Origin: Candidatus Palauibacter rhopaloidicola
Lineage (GTDB): Bacteria > Gemmatimonadota > Gemmatimonadetes > Palauibacterales > Palauibacteraceae
DNA: 64,000 nt
Direction: 5' to 3'
Assembly: GCA_026914155.1 (NCBI GenBank)
Contig: JAPPGH010000026.1
Span: 1 to 64,000, forward strand
The position numbers and the translations under genes were made by a program. The notes under the pieces were generated by a model, which did not search any database, was not told the origin of the DNA, and saw only the letters and a list, made by a program, of their open reading frames with translations. Within the stretch, counting starts at the first letter, position 1. Each line of letters begins with the position of its first letter. Positions 33,634 to 41,044 of this stretch are shown piece by piece.

Positions 33634-34520
33634 TGCGCCCTGGGCGCCGCGCGAAGAACGTCGGCCACCTGCCGAAGCGCATCCGCGGCTCCGCCCCCGC
33701 CGGCCAGCCACCCCTCGAGCCGCCCCTCGTCCGCCGCGGCCCCCAGCGCCGCGTCGAACGGGATGCGCGCGAGCAGCGGGACCCGAAACCGTCCCGCCAG
33801 CTCGGCCCCCGCGTCGCCGGCGTGCAGCGGAGCGAGCGCTCCGCAGGCGTCGCAGCGAACTCCCGACAGGTTCTCGACGAGTCCCAGGATGGGGAGGCCG
33901 CGGCTCCGGGCGAGATCGAGCGAGCGGGCCACAGCATCGCGGGACGCCGCGCTCGGGATGGTGACCGCGACGATGCCCGCCAGTCCGGGGACGAGCGCGT
34001 GGAGTTCCGCGAGCCGCTGGGTGCCCGGCGGCAGGTCCACGATGAGCGCGTCCAGTTCTCCCCACGCGACATCCCCCAGGAATTCCCGCAGGGCCCCCCG
34101 CTCCTGGGCGCCCCGCCACACGAAGCCGGCGTCGGCCGGCTCGCGCCAGGTGAGCGCGCGGTCCGGCTCCACGAGGAACGCCATCGACATGACGCGGACC
34201 CCGGCGCGCGAAGCGGGCGGCGCAAATCCGTCCCGGGATTCGGCGAGGGGTTCCGGTTCGACGCCGAGAAGGCGCGGCACGCTGGGGCCGTTGAGGTCCG
34301 CATCGACCAGGCCCACGCGATCCCCGCGGTGGGCAAGCGCGGTCGCGAGGAGGGCGGAGACGAGGCTCTTCCCCACGCCGCCCTTGCCGCTCATCACCGC
34401 GACGACGCGGGCGACGGAGGCGAGCCGCACGGACACGCGCTCGTCCCCGGCCGCGATCTGATCCGGGAGATCGGAACGCAGTTCGTCCACTTCGTGGTAG
34501 GTGCGAAATCCGGAACTCAT
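33630..34520 (-). CDS. Mrp/NBP35-family P-loop ATPase
   Basis: 296 residues. The deviant Walker A motif SGKGGVGKS (about 44-52) carries the two lysines of the MinD/Mrp class. A DADLNGPSVPRLLG block, the IVDLPPGT motif and a CDAC pair (VRCDACGAL) near residue 220, as in Fe-S carrier ATPases of the NBP35/ApbC group, are also seen. Such proteins load Fe-S clusters or act as nucleotide-dependent chaperones. A leading ATG at 34538 would add MELPLP; I prefer ATG 34520 because the extension has no match to the family. It is the promoter-proximal gene of the block that runs to ctaB. Confidence 0.9.
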   Translation of the reverse strand: MSSGFRTYHEVDELRSDLPDQIAAGDERVSVRLASVARVVAVMSGKGGVGKSLVSALLATALAHRGDRVGLVDADLNGPSVPRLLGVEPEPLAESRDGFAPPASRAGVRVMSMAFLVEPDRALTWREPADAGFVWRGAQERGALREFLGDVAWGELDALIVDLPPGTQRLAELHALVPGLAGIVAVTIPSAASRDAVARSLDLARSRGLPILGLVENLSGVRCDACGALAPLHAGDAGAELAGRFRVPLLARIPFDAALGAAADEGRLEGWLAGGGGAADALRQVADVLRAAPRAQ

Positions 34521-34567
34521 GGGGAGTGGAAGCTCCAATCGGGCCGGCAGAGGGTCAACAGGCGAAG

Positions 34568-34596
34568 TTTCGGCTCGCGTCCCGCCTTCGTACGAT
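34568..34596 (+). promoter_or_regulatory. Candidate promoter for the small membrane protein and HmuY-like gene
   Basis: TTTCGG, a 17-base spacer and TACGAT, about 44 bases before the ATG at 34640, in the divergent gap with the Mrp ATPase gene. The -10 box is fair and the -35 is poor. Confidence 0.3.
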
Positions 34597-34639
34597 GTTC
34601 GACAGACGGACCGAAGTCCACCGTGAATCGGAACATCCC

Positions 34640-34867
34640 ATGTCGATCATCGGGTTTCACCGTTTTCTCATCGCAACGGCCATCGTCTTCTGCGCCGTCT
34701 TCGCCGCGTGGGAGTTCCGGATCTTCGCGAGCGCCGGGAGTCTCGGCGCGCTCGCGATCGGCGTGGTCTTTGCGCTCGCGGCGGCAGCGCTGGCCTACTA
34801 TCTCGCCAACCTGACGAGATTCCTGCACGGAACGCGGCACGAGTCCCCGTGGCACCGGGGGCGGTGA
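34640..34867 (+). CDS. Small two-helix membrane protein
   Basis: 75 residues with two hydrophobic helices (about 8-27 and 35-57) and a polar, His-containing tail (TRFLHGTRHESPWHRGR). I do not recognise it. It is transcribed away from the Mrp ATPase and overlaps the next gene by GTGA, so it is coupled to the HmuY-like protein. An upstream in-frame ATG (start of MFDRRTEVHRESEHP) is possible but less likely. Confidence 0.7.
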   Translation: MSIIGFHRFLIATAIVFCAVFAAWEFRIFASAGSLGALAIGVVFALAAAALAYYLANLTRFLHGTRHESPWHRGR

Positions 34868-35493
34868 GGGGCGAGGGCCGGGCAGACGGAGGCCGGCCGG
34901 TAGCACTGTACGTCGCGGGGGCCGTGTTCCTGTTCATCCTCGTCGTCGTCGTCGCCGGCTCGTTCACGAGGCCCGACCCCGTCACCTTCGTTCCCACGCC
35001 CGTCGCCCCGCGCCCCGCCGTGGACCGGTTCATCGTGGACACCGTCACCGTCGATGCCCGGGACGGCTCGCAGTGGGTTTACTTCGACTTCGACAGGGGG
35101 AGCGCGGTCGGCGGTCCGCTCGCGGGCTGGGATCTCGCGCTCAACCGGTACCACGTCGTCGTGAACGGGGGCGCCGGATACCCCGGGGCCGGCGGGGCGA
35201 TCGCCATCGGCGCGCCGTGGGAGGCCGTGACGGAGGCGCCGGCGTCCGGTTACGCGACAACCGAGGGCGCGCTGGAGGATGGCCCGGCGACGCCCGGACT
35301 CGAACGTTGGTACCGGTACGGGTTCTTCTCCCACCTCCTCGAACCGAAGGACGAGACGTACGTGATCCGGACGGCGGAGGGGCGCTACGCGAAGCTGAGG
35401 ATCCTGAGCTATTACTGCCCGCAGGCGACGCCCGGATGCGTGACCCTCATGTACGGTTTTCAGGGAGACGGTTCGCGGCGCCTCACGGACTGA
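34864..35493 (+). CDS. HmuY-family (heme-binding type) membrane-anchored protein
   Basis: 209 residues. One N-terminal helix (about 14-34) anchors an extracytoplasmic beta-rich domain. Family traits: QWVYFDFDRGSAV, WDLALNRYHVVVNGG, then near the C-terminus WYRYGFFSHLLEPKDETYVI and KLRILSYYC with GCVTLMYGFQGDG. HmuY of Porphyromonas binds heme for uptake; most HmuY-like proteins are uncharacterised and heme binding here is inference, though the surroundings are heme genes. Its last 11 bases overlap the end of hemC on the other strand. Confidence 0.82.
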   Translation: MRGEGRADGGRPVALYVAGAVFLFILVVVVAGSFTRPDPVTFVPTPVAPRPAVDRFIVDTVTVDARDGSQWVYFDFDRGSAVGGPLAGWDLALNRYHVVVNGGAGYPGAGGAIAIGAPWEAVTEAPASGYATTEGALEDGPATPGLERWYRYGFFSHLLEPKDETYVIRTAEGRYAKLRILSYYCPQATPGCVTLMYGFQGDGSRRLTD

Positions 35494-36445
35494 GCCGCCG
35501 CGCCCGCTCCACGAGGCCGGACGCCCCCGCCTCGAGCAACTGTTCCGCCAGCCGGCGGCCGAGTGCGCCGGGCGAAGCGCAAGACCCCGTTCCGGCCGCT
35601 TCGACCGGGGGCCCACCGTCCACGTCGTAGACCGCCGCGCGCAGCACCAGGTCCTCCCCCCGCAGCGACGCGCGGGCGGCGATGGGAACCCGGCACCCAC
35701 CCTCGAGCACCGCGAGCAGCGTCCGCTCGGCGGTCGTCTCCGCCCGGGCGGCCGGATCGTCGAGCGCCCCGATGCGCGCGGCCGCTCCGTCCGGCCCAGC
35801 GCGACACTGGAGCCCGAGCGCACCCTGCCCGGGGGCCGGTAGCCAGTCCTCATCGAGGACGTGGGCACCGGAGGGCCACACGCCGAGCCGCCGGAGCCCG
35901 GCCGCCGCCAGGATCAGCGCCTCGAAGCGGCCGTCCTCCAGCTTGCGGAGCCGGGTGTCGACGTTCCCGCGGATCGGCCGCGGATGCAGGTCGGCCCGGG
36001 AGGCGCGCAACTGTGCGGCGCGGCGCAGCGACGATGTGCCGACGCGCGCGCCGGAGGGCAGACGCCTCAGAGGGTCGCGTCCGTCCCCGTCCCGGGGCGC
36101 GGAAACCGGCGCGTCCCGGATCACGAGCACGTCACGGGGATCTTCGCGGGCAGGGACCGCTCCCAGCATCAAGCCATCGGGCAGGTCCGTCGGCAGATCC
36201 TTCAGGGAATGCACTGCGACATCGATGTCTCCTTCCCGGAGCGCGCGTTCGAGGTCTTCGGTGAACAGCCCCTTCCCCCCGATCTCCGGCAGCGGCGTCG
36301 CGGGATCCCGATCCCCGGCGGTCGTGATGAACCGGTATTCGACGGCCAGCTCGGGCCAGCGTTCGCGCAGCCGTTCGCCCACCCAGGCGGCCTGCGCCCG
36401 GGAGAGCGGCGACCGCCGCGCCCCGACCACGAGCGGCGCCTTCAC
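35483..36445 (-). CDS. hemC: Porphobilinogen deaminase (hydroxymethylbilane synthase)
   Basis: 320 residues. It joins four porphobilinogens to hydroxymethylbilane, upstream of uroporphyrinogen. Motifs: GARRSPLSRAQA (N-terminal substrate region), ITTAGDRDP, GKGLFTEDLERAL, AVHSLKDLPTDLP with the catalytic Asp, GTSSLRR, IRGNVDTRLRKL, and the dipyrromethane-cofactor Cys in LEGGCRVPIAA. GTG 36445 overlaps the acyl-CoA ligase stop (GTGA). It is the last gene of the long Mrp-thioesterase-ligase operon. With hemQ at the left it shows that heme biosynthesis genes are scattered here. Confidence 0.96.
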   Translation of the reverse strand: MKAPLVVGARRSPLSRAQAAWVGERLRERWPELAVEYRFITTAGDRDPATPLPEIGGKGLFTEDLERALREGDIDVAVHSLKDLPTDLPDGLMLGAVPAREDPRDVLVIRDAPVSAPRDGDGRDPLRRLPSGARVGTSSLRRAAQLRASRADLHPRPIRGNVDTRLRKLEDGRFEALILAAAGLRRLGVWPSGAHVLDEDWLPAPGQGALGLQCRAGPDGAAARIGALDDPAARAETTAERTLLAVLEGGCRVPIAARASLRGEDLVLRAAVYDVDGGPPVEAAGTGSCASPGALGRRLAEQLLEAGASGLVERARRLSP

Positions 36446-38034
36446 CCCAGGTCGGCCTGTCCCAGCACGCCGAGAATCGCCGTTCGGTCGACCTTCCCCA
36501 CCCCGGTGAGCGGCATCTCCTCCACGATCGCAATGCGCCGGGGGTGCGCGTACGCGGGTCCCCGCTCGAGCGTGTAGCGCTTGAGCGATTCGGCCGTGGC
36601 CCTCGCCTCCGGCCCGAGCCTGACCACCGCGGCCGGGACCGCGCCCTTGAGGGCGTGGGGCACGGGCACGACGGCCGCCTCGCGGACATCGGGATGGGAC
36701 AGCAGCAGGTCCTCCACCTCCTTGGGATAGATGTTCTCGCCGCCCGAGTTGAACATGTCGTCGGTGCGGCCGCGGAAGTAGTAGAAGCCCTCCGCGTCGC
36801 GGAAGAAGAGGTCGCCCGTGGCGAGCCAGCCGTCCCGGATCCGGGCCGCGTTGACCGCGGGCAGGTTGTGATAGCCGGTCGTGACGCCGGGATTCCGGAC
36901 CCACAGCTCTCCGTGCTCCGGATCTTCGCGGCCGTCGCGCACGAGCCTGATTTCTCCCTCGGGCCACGCCGTGCCGCAGCTTCCCCTCGGGGTCGGGCGT
37001 CCGTCGGGCGCAGGCCCGATCATGACCGGTCCGCCCTCGGTGAGCCCGTAGCTCTCGCCGACTTCGACGTCGAACGCGCGCTCGACCGCGTGCATCAGCT
37101 CGGGCTGCACCGGGGCGGATCCCAGCGTGACCTTCCGGAGTGCCGAGAAATCCAGCTCCGCGATCAGGTCCATGTGATCCAGGACCATCGCGAACACGGC
37201 GGGGACGGCGCTCACCTGCGTACACCGGTACTCGCTGAGGGCCCGCAGGAAGGATTCCGGGGAGAAGCCGGGCAGGACGACGACCGACGCCCCGGCCTGC
37301 AGCAGGGGCTTGATGGCCCCGGCCATCGCGTTCTTGTGGTAAAGGGGTACGGCGACGAGTGCCCGGTCGCCGGGGTCGGCGGGCCAGTACTTCCGCAGGC
37401 AGCGCACCCACCAGAGCTGCCCTTCGTGGGAGAGGACGACACCCTTGGGCTTGCCGGTCGATCCCGACGTGTAGGGCTGGAACGCCGGGTGGCCGGCGCC
37501 GAGCCGGGGTGGGTCGAAGCGGGACGACGATCCCGCGAGCGCGCTCTCGTAGTCCGGCCAGTCGGCGCCTTCCCGCCCCGGCCTCTTGCCGTCTCCGCCG
37601 ACGTCCCACCTTCTCTCGATCCCCAACCGTTCGACGACCGTGGCCGACCGCTCCGTCACGGCGGTCTCGACGAAGGCCGCCCGGCAGGCCGCGTCCCGCA
37701 CGATGTGGGCGAGCGACGCCTCCGACAGCTTGAAGTTGAGGGGCACCGGGACCGCCCCGCGGCGCATCCCGCCGAAGAGGATTTCGACGAACTCGAACCG
37801 GTTCCCGACGCTCAGCGCAAACCGGTCGCCGGCTCCGATACCGGCATCCGAGAGCAGGTTGGCCACGCGATCCATCCGCTCGTTCAGTTCGGCGTAGGTG
37901 ACCTCGCGGGGGACGGGACGCGAAAGGTCGATCAGCGCGACGCGGCCGGGGAAGGCCTCGGCCGCTTCGCGGAGCCAGTATCCGAGGTTGGCATCGGGGC
38001 CGCGGAAGCCGTCGGCCGGCCCTGCGCGGCTCAC
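36442..38034 (-). CDS. Acyl-CoA synthetase / AMP-dependent ligase
   Basis: 530 residues of the ANL superfamily. Present are the P-loop YTSGSTGKPKG, ESYGLTEGG, the WLATGDLFFRDAEG hinge region and the C-terminal catalytic Lys in PLTGVGKVDR. It activates a carboxylate to acyl-AMP and then acyl-CoA; the chain-length class is unclear. The GTG start at 38034 overlaps the stop of the small membrane gene. Together with the thioesterase and MDR reductase two genes upstream, it suggests an acyl-CoA salvage or degradation role. Confidence 0.92.
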   Translation of the reverse strand: MSRAGPADGFRGPDANLGYWLREAAEAFPGRVALIDLSRPVPREVTYAELNERMDRVANLLSDAGIGAGDRFALSVGNRFEFVEILFGGMRRGAVPVPLNFKLSEASLAHIVRDAACRAAFVETAVTERSATVVERLGIERRWDVGGDGKRPGREGADWPDYESALAGSSSRFDPPRLGAGHPAFQPYTSGSTGKPKGVVLSHEGQLWWVRCLRKYWPADPGDRALVAVPLYHKNAMAGAIKPLLQAGASVVVLPGFSPESFLRALSEYRCTQVSAVPAVFAMVLDHMDLIAELDFSALRKVTLGSAPVQPELMHAVERAFDVEVGESYGLTEGGPVMIGPAPDGRPTPRGSCGTAWPEGEIRLVRDGREDPEHGELWVRNPGVTTGYHNLPAVNAARIRDGWLATGDLFFRDAEGFYYFRGRTDDMFNSGGENIYPKEVEDLLLSHPDVREAAVVPVPHALKGAVPAAVVRLGPEARATAESLKRYTLERGPAYAHPRRIAIVEEMPLTGVGKVDRTAILGVLGQADLG

Positions 38035-38255
38035 TCCTCCGACCCCGGGGACCGCGAGGGGCGCGCGAGCACGGCGATGCAGGCGACGGTGGCGGCGCAG
38101 CCGATGACGACCCACGTCCAGCCGCCTCCCGTCCGCATGACCGACGAGACGCCCCACAGCGCCACCGCGTTCGCGACCAGGTTGAGAACGAGTCCCCAGA
38201 CCCGCCCCGACCAGGGTCCGACCCGTCGTGCGAGAAGCCGGTCCACGGCGCTCAT
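38031..38255 (-). CDS. Small two-helix membrane protein downstream of the NRAMP-like gene
   Basis: 74 residues, two hydrophobic helices (about 18-38 and 46-63), then a polar tail. Its ATG shares a base with the upstream stop (TGATG), and its stop overlaps the ligase start, so it is tightly coupled to the NRAMP-like transporter. It may be a small subunit of that transporter; family not recognised. Confidence 0.7.
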   Translation of the reverse strand: MSAVDRLLARRVGPWSGRVWGLVLNLVANAVALWGVSSVMRTGGGWTWVVIGCAATVACIAVLARPSRSPGSEE

Positions 38256-39592
38256 CACCACCACCCCAGCCGATTGAAGACGTACGTGACGGCGATCGCG
38301 TTGAGGAGGGTCACCTGGAGCAGGATCCCGAGGTTCCACAGGTAGGACCGGCAGCGGTCCGCGCCGAGGAGTTCGCGGTCGTTCAGCAACAGGTACATCG
38401 ACCATCCGACGACGTTGTTCGCCAGCGAGAGAAAGGCCGCGATCGCGATCACGAGCCAGACCGGACGGGCGTTCCAGGCGGCCAGAAAGGCGATCTGCGG
38501 CAGCAGCGCGCTGACCTTCCAGCGCCACGACGACGTATCGGGCTCCCAGCCGAAGGCCTCGTGGACGGCCATCGCTCCGGCCAGGCTCATCCCGACCGTC
38601 GTCGTGATCGGCACGGCCAGGAAACCCGCGTAGAAGAGGATCTGCGACCACGTGGGTCCGAGGAGCGGCATGAGCGCAGCCGCCAGTTCGGGCGCCGAGT
38701 CGGGCGTGATCCCCTGCGGAAACAGCGTCGCCGCGAACACGCCGATCATCAGGAAGTTGATGACCACGAACGGGAGGAAGAGCCCCGCGATCAGGTCGAA
38801 GCGGGCCAGCGATTCGTGGTTCCGTCCCCAGCCGCGACCGAGTCCGGCGTAGTGGAAGAACACCCAGTCCATGACGCCGACGGCGGCGGCGGACGACGCG
38901 ATGAAGAGGTCCAGACCCTCCCCGCCGCCGGGCAGCCACGGGATGAAGAAGCCGCGTGCCGCCGCGCCCCAGTCGACGCCCACCAGCAGCAGGACGGCTC
39001 CGAACGCGAGGATCATGACGGCGATCCCGCTCTTCATGACCGCTTCGACGAGCCGCGTCCCCCGGCCGCCCCGCCGCCCGTAGCTGAGGATGAGCGCGCT
39101 CGTGACCCCACAGTAGATGAGCCAGTTGTACTCGGCGGGGAACGCGAAGCCGGCGAACGGCGCCAGCGACTCGATGAGATGGGTGCCGAGCGCGACCTGG
39201 CCGAAGTTGAAGATCACGGCGACCGCGGCCGTGCCGACGAGGCCGGTCATCAGCGACCCGATGACCCATGAGTGGCGCCGGTTCTGGGTCGGGATGACGC
39301 GGAAGCCGCCCCTGCAGGTGAAACGGGCCATCGCGGCCATCATGAACAGGCCCAACCCCGCGCTCAGCCAGATGAGCCACAGGGTGCGGTAGCCGAACGT
39401 GGCGCCCGACAGCATCGAGGAGGTGAGCGTCCCGGCACCGAGCGTTAGGGCCGCGCCCATGAACCCCGGACCGGCCAGGCGGGCGTAGCCGCCGAGCTTG
39501 CGGTGCAGCGGCGCCGCGCCGAGCGCCGTCAGCCGGTCAGCCTCGGCGTCGAGGACCGCCCGCGGGATCTTGCGGGCGATCGGATAGTTCAC
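38255..39592 (-). CDS. Divergent NRAMP-like transporter
   Basis: 445 residues, about 11 helices. The helix-1 region GPGFMGAALTLGAGTLTSSM lines up with the NRAMP pattern up to LSGATFGY, but the metal-binding DPGN is replaced by GAGT. The helix-6 MPHN-type motif is also not seen (MDWVFFHYAG instead). Substrate therefore is probably not the classical Mn/Fe site; a Mg-type or unrelated solute is possible, as in NRAMP-related proteins that lost the Asp and Asn. It starts with an ATGA overlap and precedes a small membrane protein. Confidence 0.8.
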   Translation of the reverse strand: MNYPIARKIPRAVLDAEADRLTALGAAPLHRKLGGYARLAGPGFMGAALTLGAGTLTSSMLSGATFGYRTLWLIWLSAGLGLFMMAAMARFTCRGGFRVIPTQNRRHSWVIGSLMTGLVGTAAVAVIFNFGQVALGTHLIESLAPFAGFAFPAEYNWLIYCGVTSALILSYGRRGGRGTRLVEAVMKSGIAVMILAFGAVLLLVGVDWGAAARGFFIPWLPGGGEGLDLFIASSAAAVGVMDWVFFHYAGLGRGWGRNHESLARFDLIAGLFLPFVVINFLMIGVFAATLFPQGITPDSAPELAAALMPLLGPTWSQILFYAGFLAVPITTTVGMSLAGAMAVHEAFGWEPDTSSWRWKVSALLPQIAFLAAWNARPVWLVIAIAAFLSLANNVVGWSMYLLLNDRELLGADRCRSYLWNLGILLQVTLLNAIAVTYVFNRLGWW

Positions 39593-40599
39593 GGAGTCAG
39601 AATCGATTTTCCGAATACGGCGCGCTCCATGAGTTCACGCATCGCGGTGCGGACCTCGTCGACCGGTCTGACAGCGTGGATGACCGGGTCGAGTTCGCCG
39701 CCCGCCACCATGTCGAGCAGCCGCGCCAGCCCCTCGCGGCTCCACCCGTCCGATCCGATGATCGACTGCTCGAAGCTCCAGATGTAGCGGATGTCCGTGC
39801 GCGGGTCGTAGCCGGCGGTGGCCCCGCAGGTAACCATGCGGCCCTGGAAGCGCAGCGCCTTCAGGCTGGCGGCCCACGTGGTTCCGCCGATGTAGTTGAT
39901 CACGGCGTCCACGCCCCCGGCGTCGGGATCGTGGTAGCGGGGCCGGCCCGCGATCGCCCGCACCTGGCGCACCAGTTCGGCGGAGTCGGAGGGCAGCACG
40001 TGGTCCGCCCCCAGCGCGCGGAGCCGTTCGAGGTTCCAGCGCGAGCCCCCGGTGGCGATGATCCGCGCCCCGATTCGCTTGCAGAGCTGGACGCAGCCAC
40101 AGCCCACGCCGCCCGTCGCGCCCAGGATCAGCACGGTCTCGCCCGGCTGTATCCGGGCGCGGTCCTCGATCATGCGCAGGGCGGTCCCGTACGCGACCGG
40201 GAGTGCCGCGGCCTGCTCGAACGAAACGCCGTCGGGAACGGGCAGCAGATTCTCGAGGGGGACGGCCAGGTACTCGGCGGCCGCGCCCGGAGCCTTCTCG
40301 CCCAGCATGCCGCGGCGCTCGATCAACGGGTCGATCAGCACGCGGTCCCCCACCCGCCGTCCGGCCGCGTCCGTCCCGGGCCCGAAGCCGGCGATCTCTC
40401 CCGCCGCGTCGCCGCACGGCGTCATGGGGAGCGGGACCCGCAGCCCCGTCGTGCCGCCCAGCATCATCGGATCGAAGCCGTTGAGCCCGCAGGCCCGGAC
40501 CCGGACCTGGGCTTCCCCGCGCGCGGGTTCCGGGTCGGGGACCTCGCCCACGTATAGTTGGTCGGCGTCGCCGTGGGCGTCGTAAAGGACCGCCTTCAC
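39589..40599 (-). CDS. MDR-superfamily NAD(P)H oxidoreductase (quinone/enoyl reductase-like)
   Basis: 336 residues. A GroES-like N-terminal half (ACGLNGFDPMMLGG, PCGDAAGEI) precedes a Rossmann fold with ILGATGGVGCGCVQ. The structural zinc cysteines are missing, so it belongs with zinc-free quinone oxidoreductases or enoyl reductases, though the annotation 'zinc-binding alcohol dehydrogenase' is often attached. The GTG start at 40599 begins MKAVLYDAHGDADQLYVGEV, a normal MDR N-terminus. It is preceded by a hotdog thioesterase. Confidence 0.9.
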   Translation of the reverse strand: MKAVLYDAHGDADQLYVGEVPDPEPARGEAQVRVRACGLNGFDPMMLGGTTGLRVPLPMTPCGDAAGEIAGFGPGTDAAGRRVGDRVLIDPLIERRGMLGEKAPGAAAEYLAVPLENLLPVPDGVSFEQAAALPVAYGTALRMIEDRARIQPGETVLILGATGGVGCGCVQLCKRIGARIIATGGSRWNLERLRALGADHVLPSDSAELVRQVRAIAGRPRYHDPDAGGVDAVINYIGGTTWAASLKALRFQGRMVTCGATAGYDPRTDIRYIWSFEQSIIGSDGWSREGLARLLDMVAGGELDPVIHAVRPVDEVRTAMRELMERAVFGKSILTP

Positions 40600-40603
40600 C
40601 GCA

Positions 40604-41044
40604 TCAGCCCACCAGCGACGAGTAGGTCCCCCGTCCGACCGCGCAGAGGCGCCCCTGGTCGTCGTGCACGTCGACATCCGACACCGAGATCGTGCGGCCG
40701 TGACGCCGCAGGCGGGCCGTGGCCAGCAGGTACGGGCCGGTGCAGGGGCGCAGGTAGTCGACCCGCAGCGAGATCGTCGGGACCCCGCCCCCGGCCCGCA
40801 CGGCGACGACCATGTCCCCGGCAATGTCGATCAGGGAAGCGACCGGACCGCCGTGATACATCGTGCCGTTGCGGGTAAGGTCGGGACGCATGGCCATCCT
40901 GAGGACTGCGGTGTCCTCCCCCAACTCCTCGAGCGTGACGCCGAGCGCCACGATCGCCTCCGAGTCGGCGAGGATGGCCTCGATCAGGGCTCGCGCGCCC
41001 AAATCTCGAGCCCCGTCCGTCCGCGCCGCGCGGGACTTCGTCAT
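40604..41044 (-). CDS. PaaI-type hotdog thioesterase
   Basis: 146 residues. Typical hotdog pattern RNGTMYHGGPVASLIDIAGD, then SLRVDYLRPC and RHGRTISVSDVDVHDDQG. The HGG motif corresponds to the catalytic surround of phenylacetyl-CoA-type thioesterases (PaaI/YdiI group). It probably hydrolyses small acyl-CoA. ATG 41044 overlaps the stop of the antiporter-like subunit gene (ATGA). Confidence 0.9.
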   Translation of the reverse strand: MTKSRAARTDGARDLGARALIEAILADSEAIVALGVTLEELGEDTAVLRMAMRPDLTRNGTMYHGGPVASLIDIAGDMVVAVRAGGGVPTISLRVDYLRPCTGPYLLATARLRRHGRTISVSDVDVHDDQGRLCAVGRGTYSSLVG

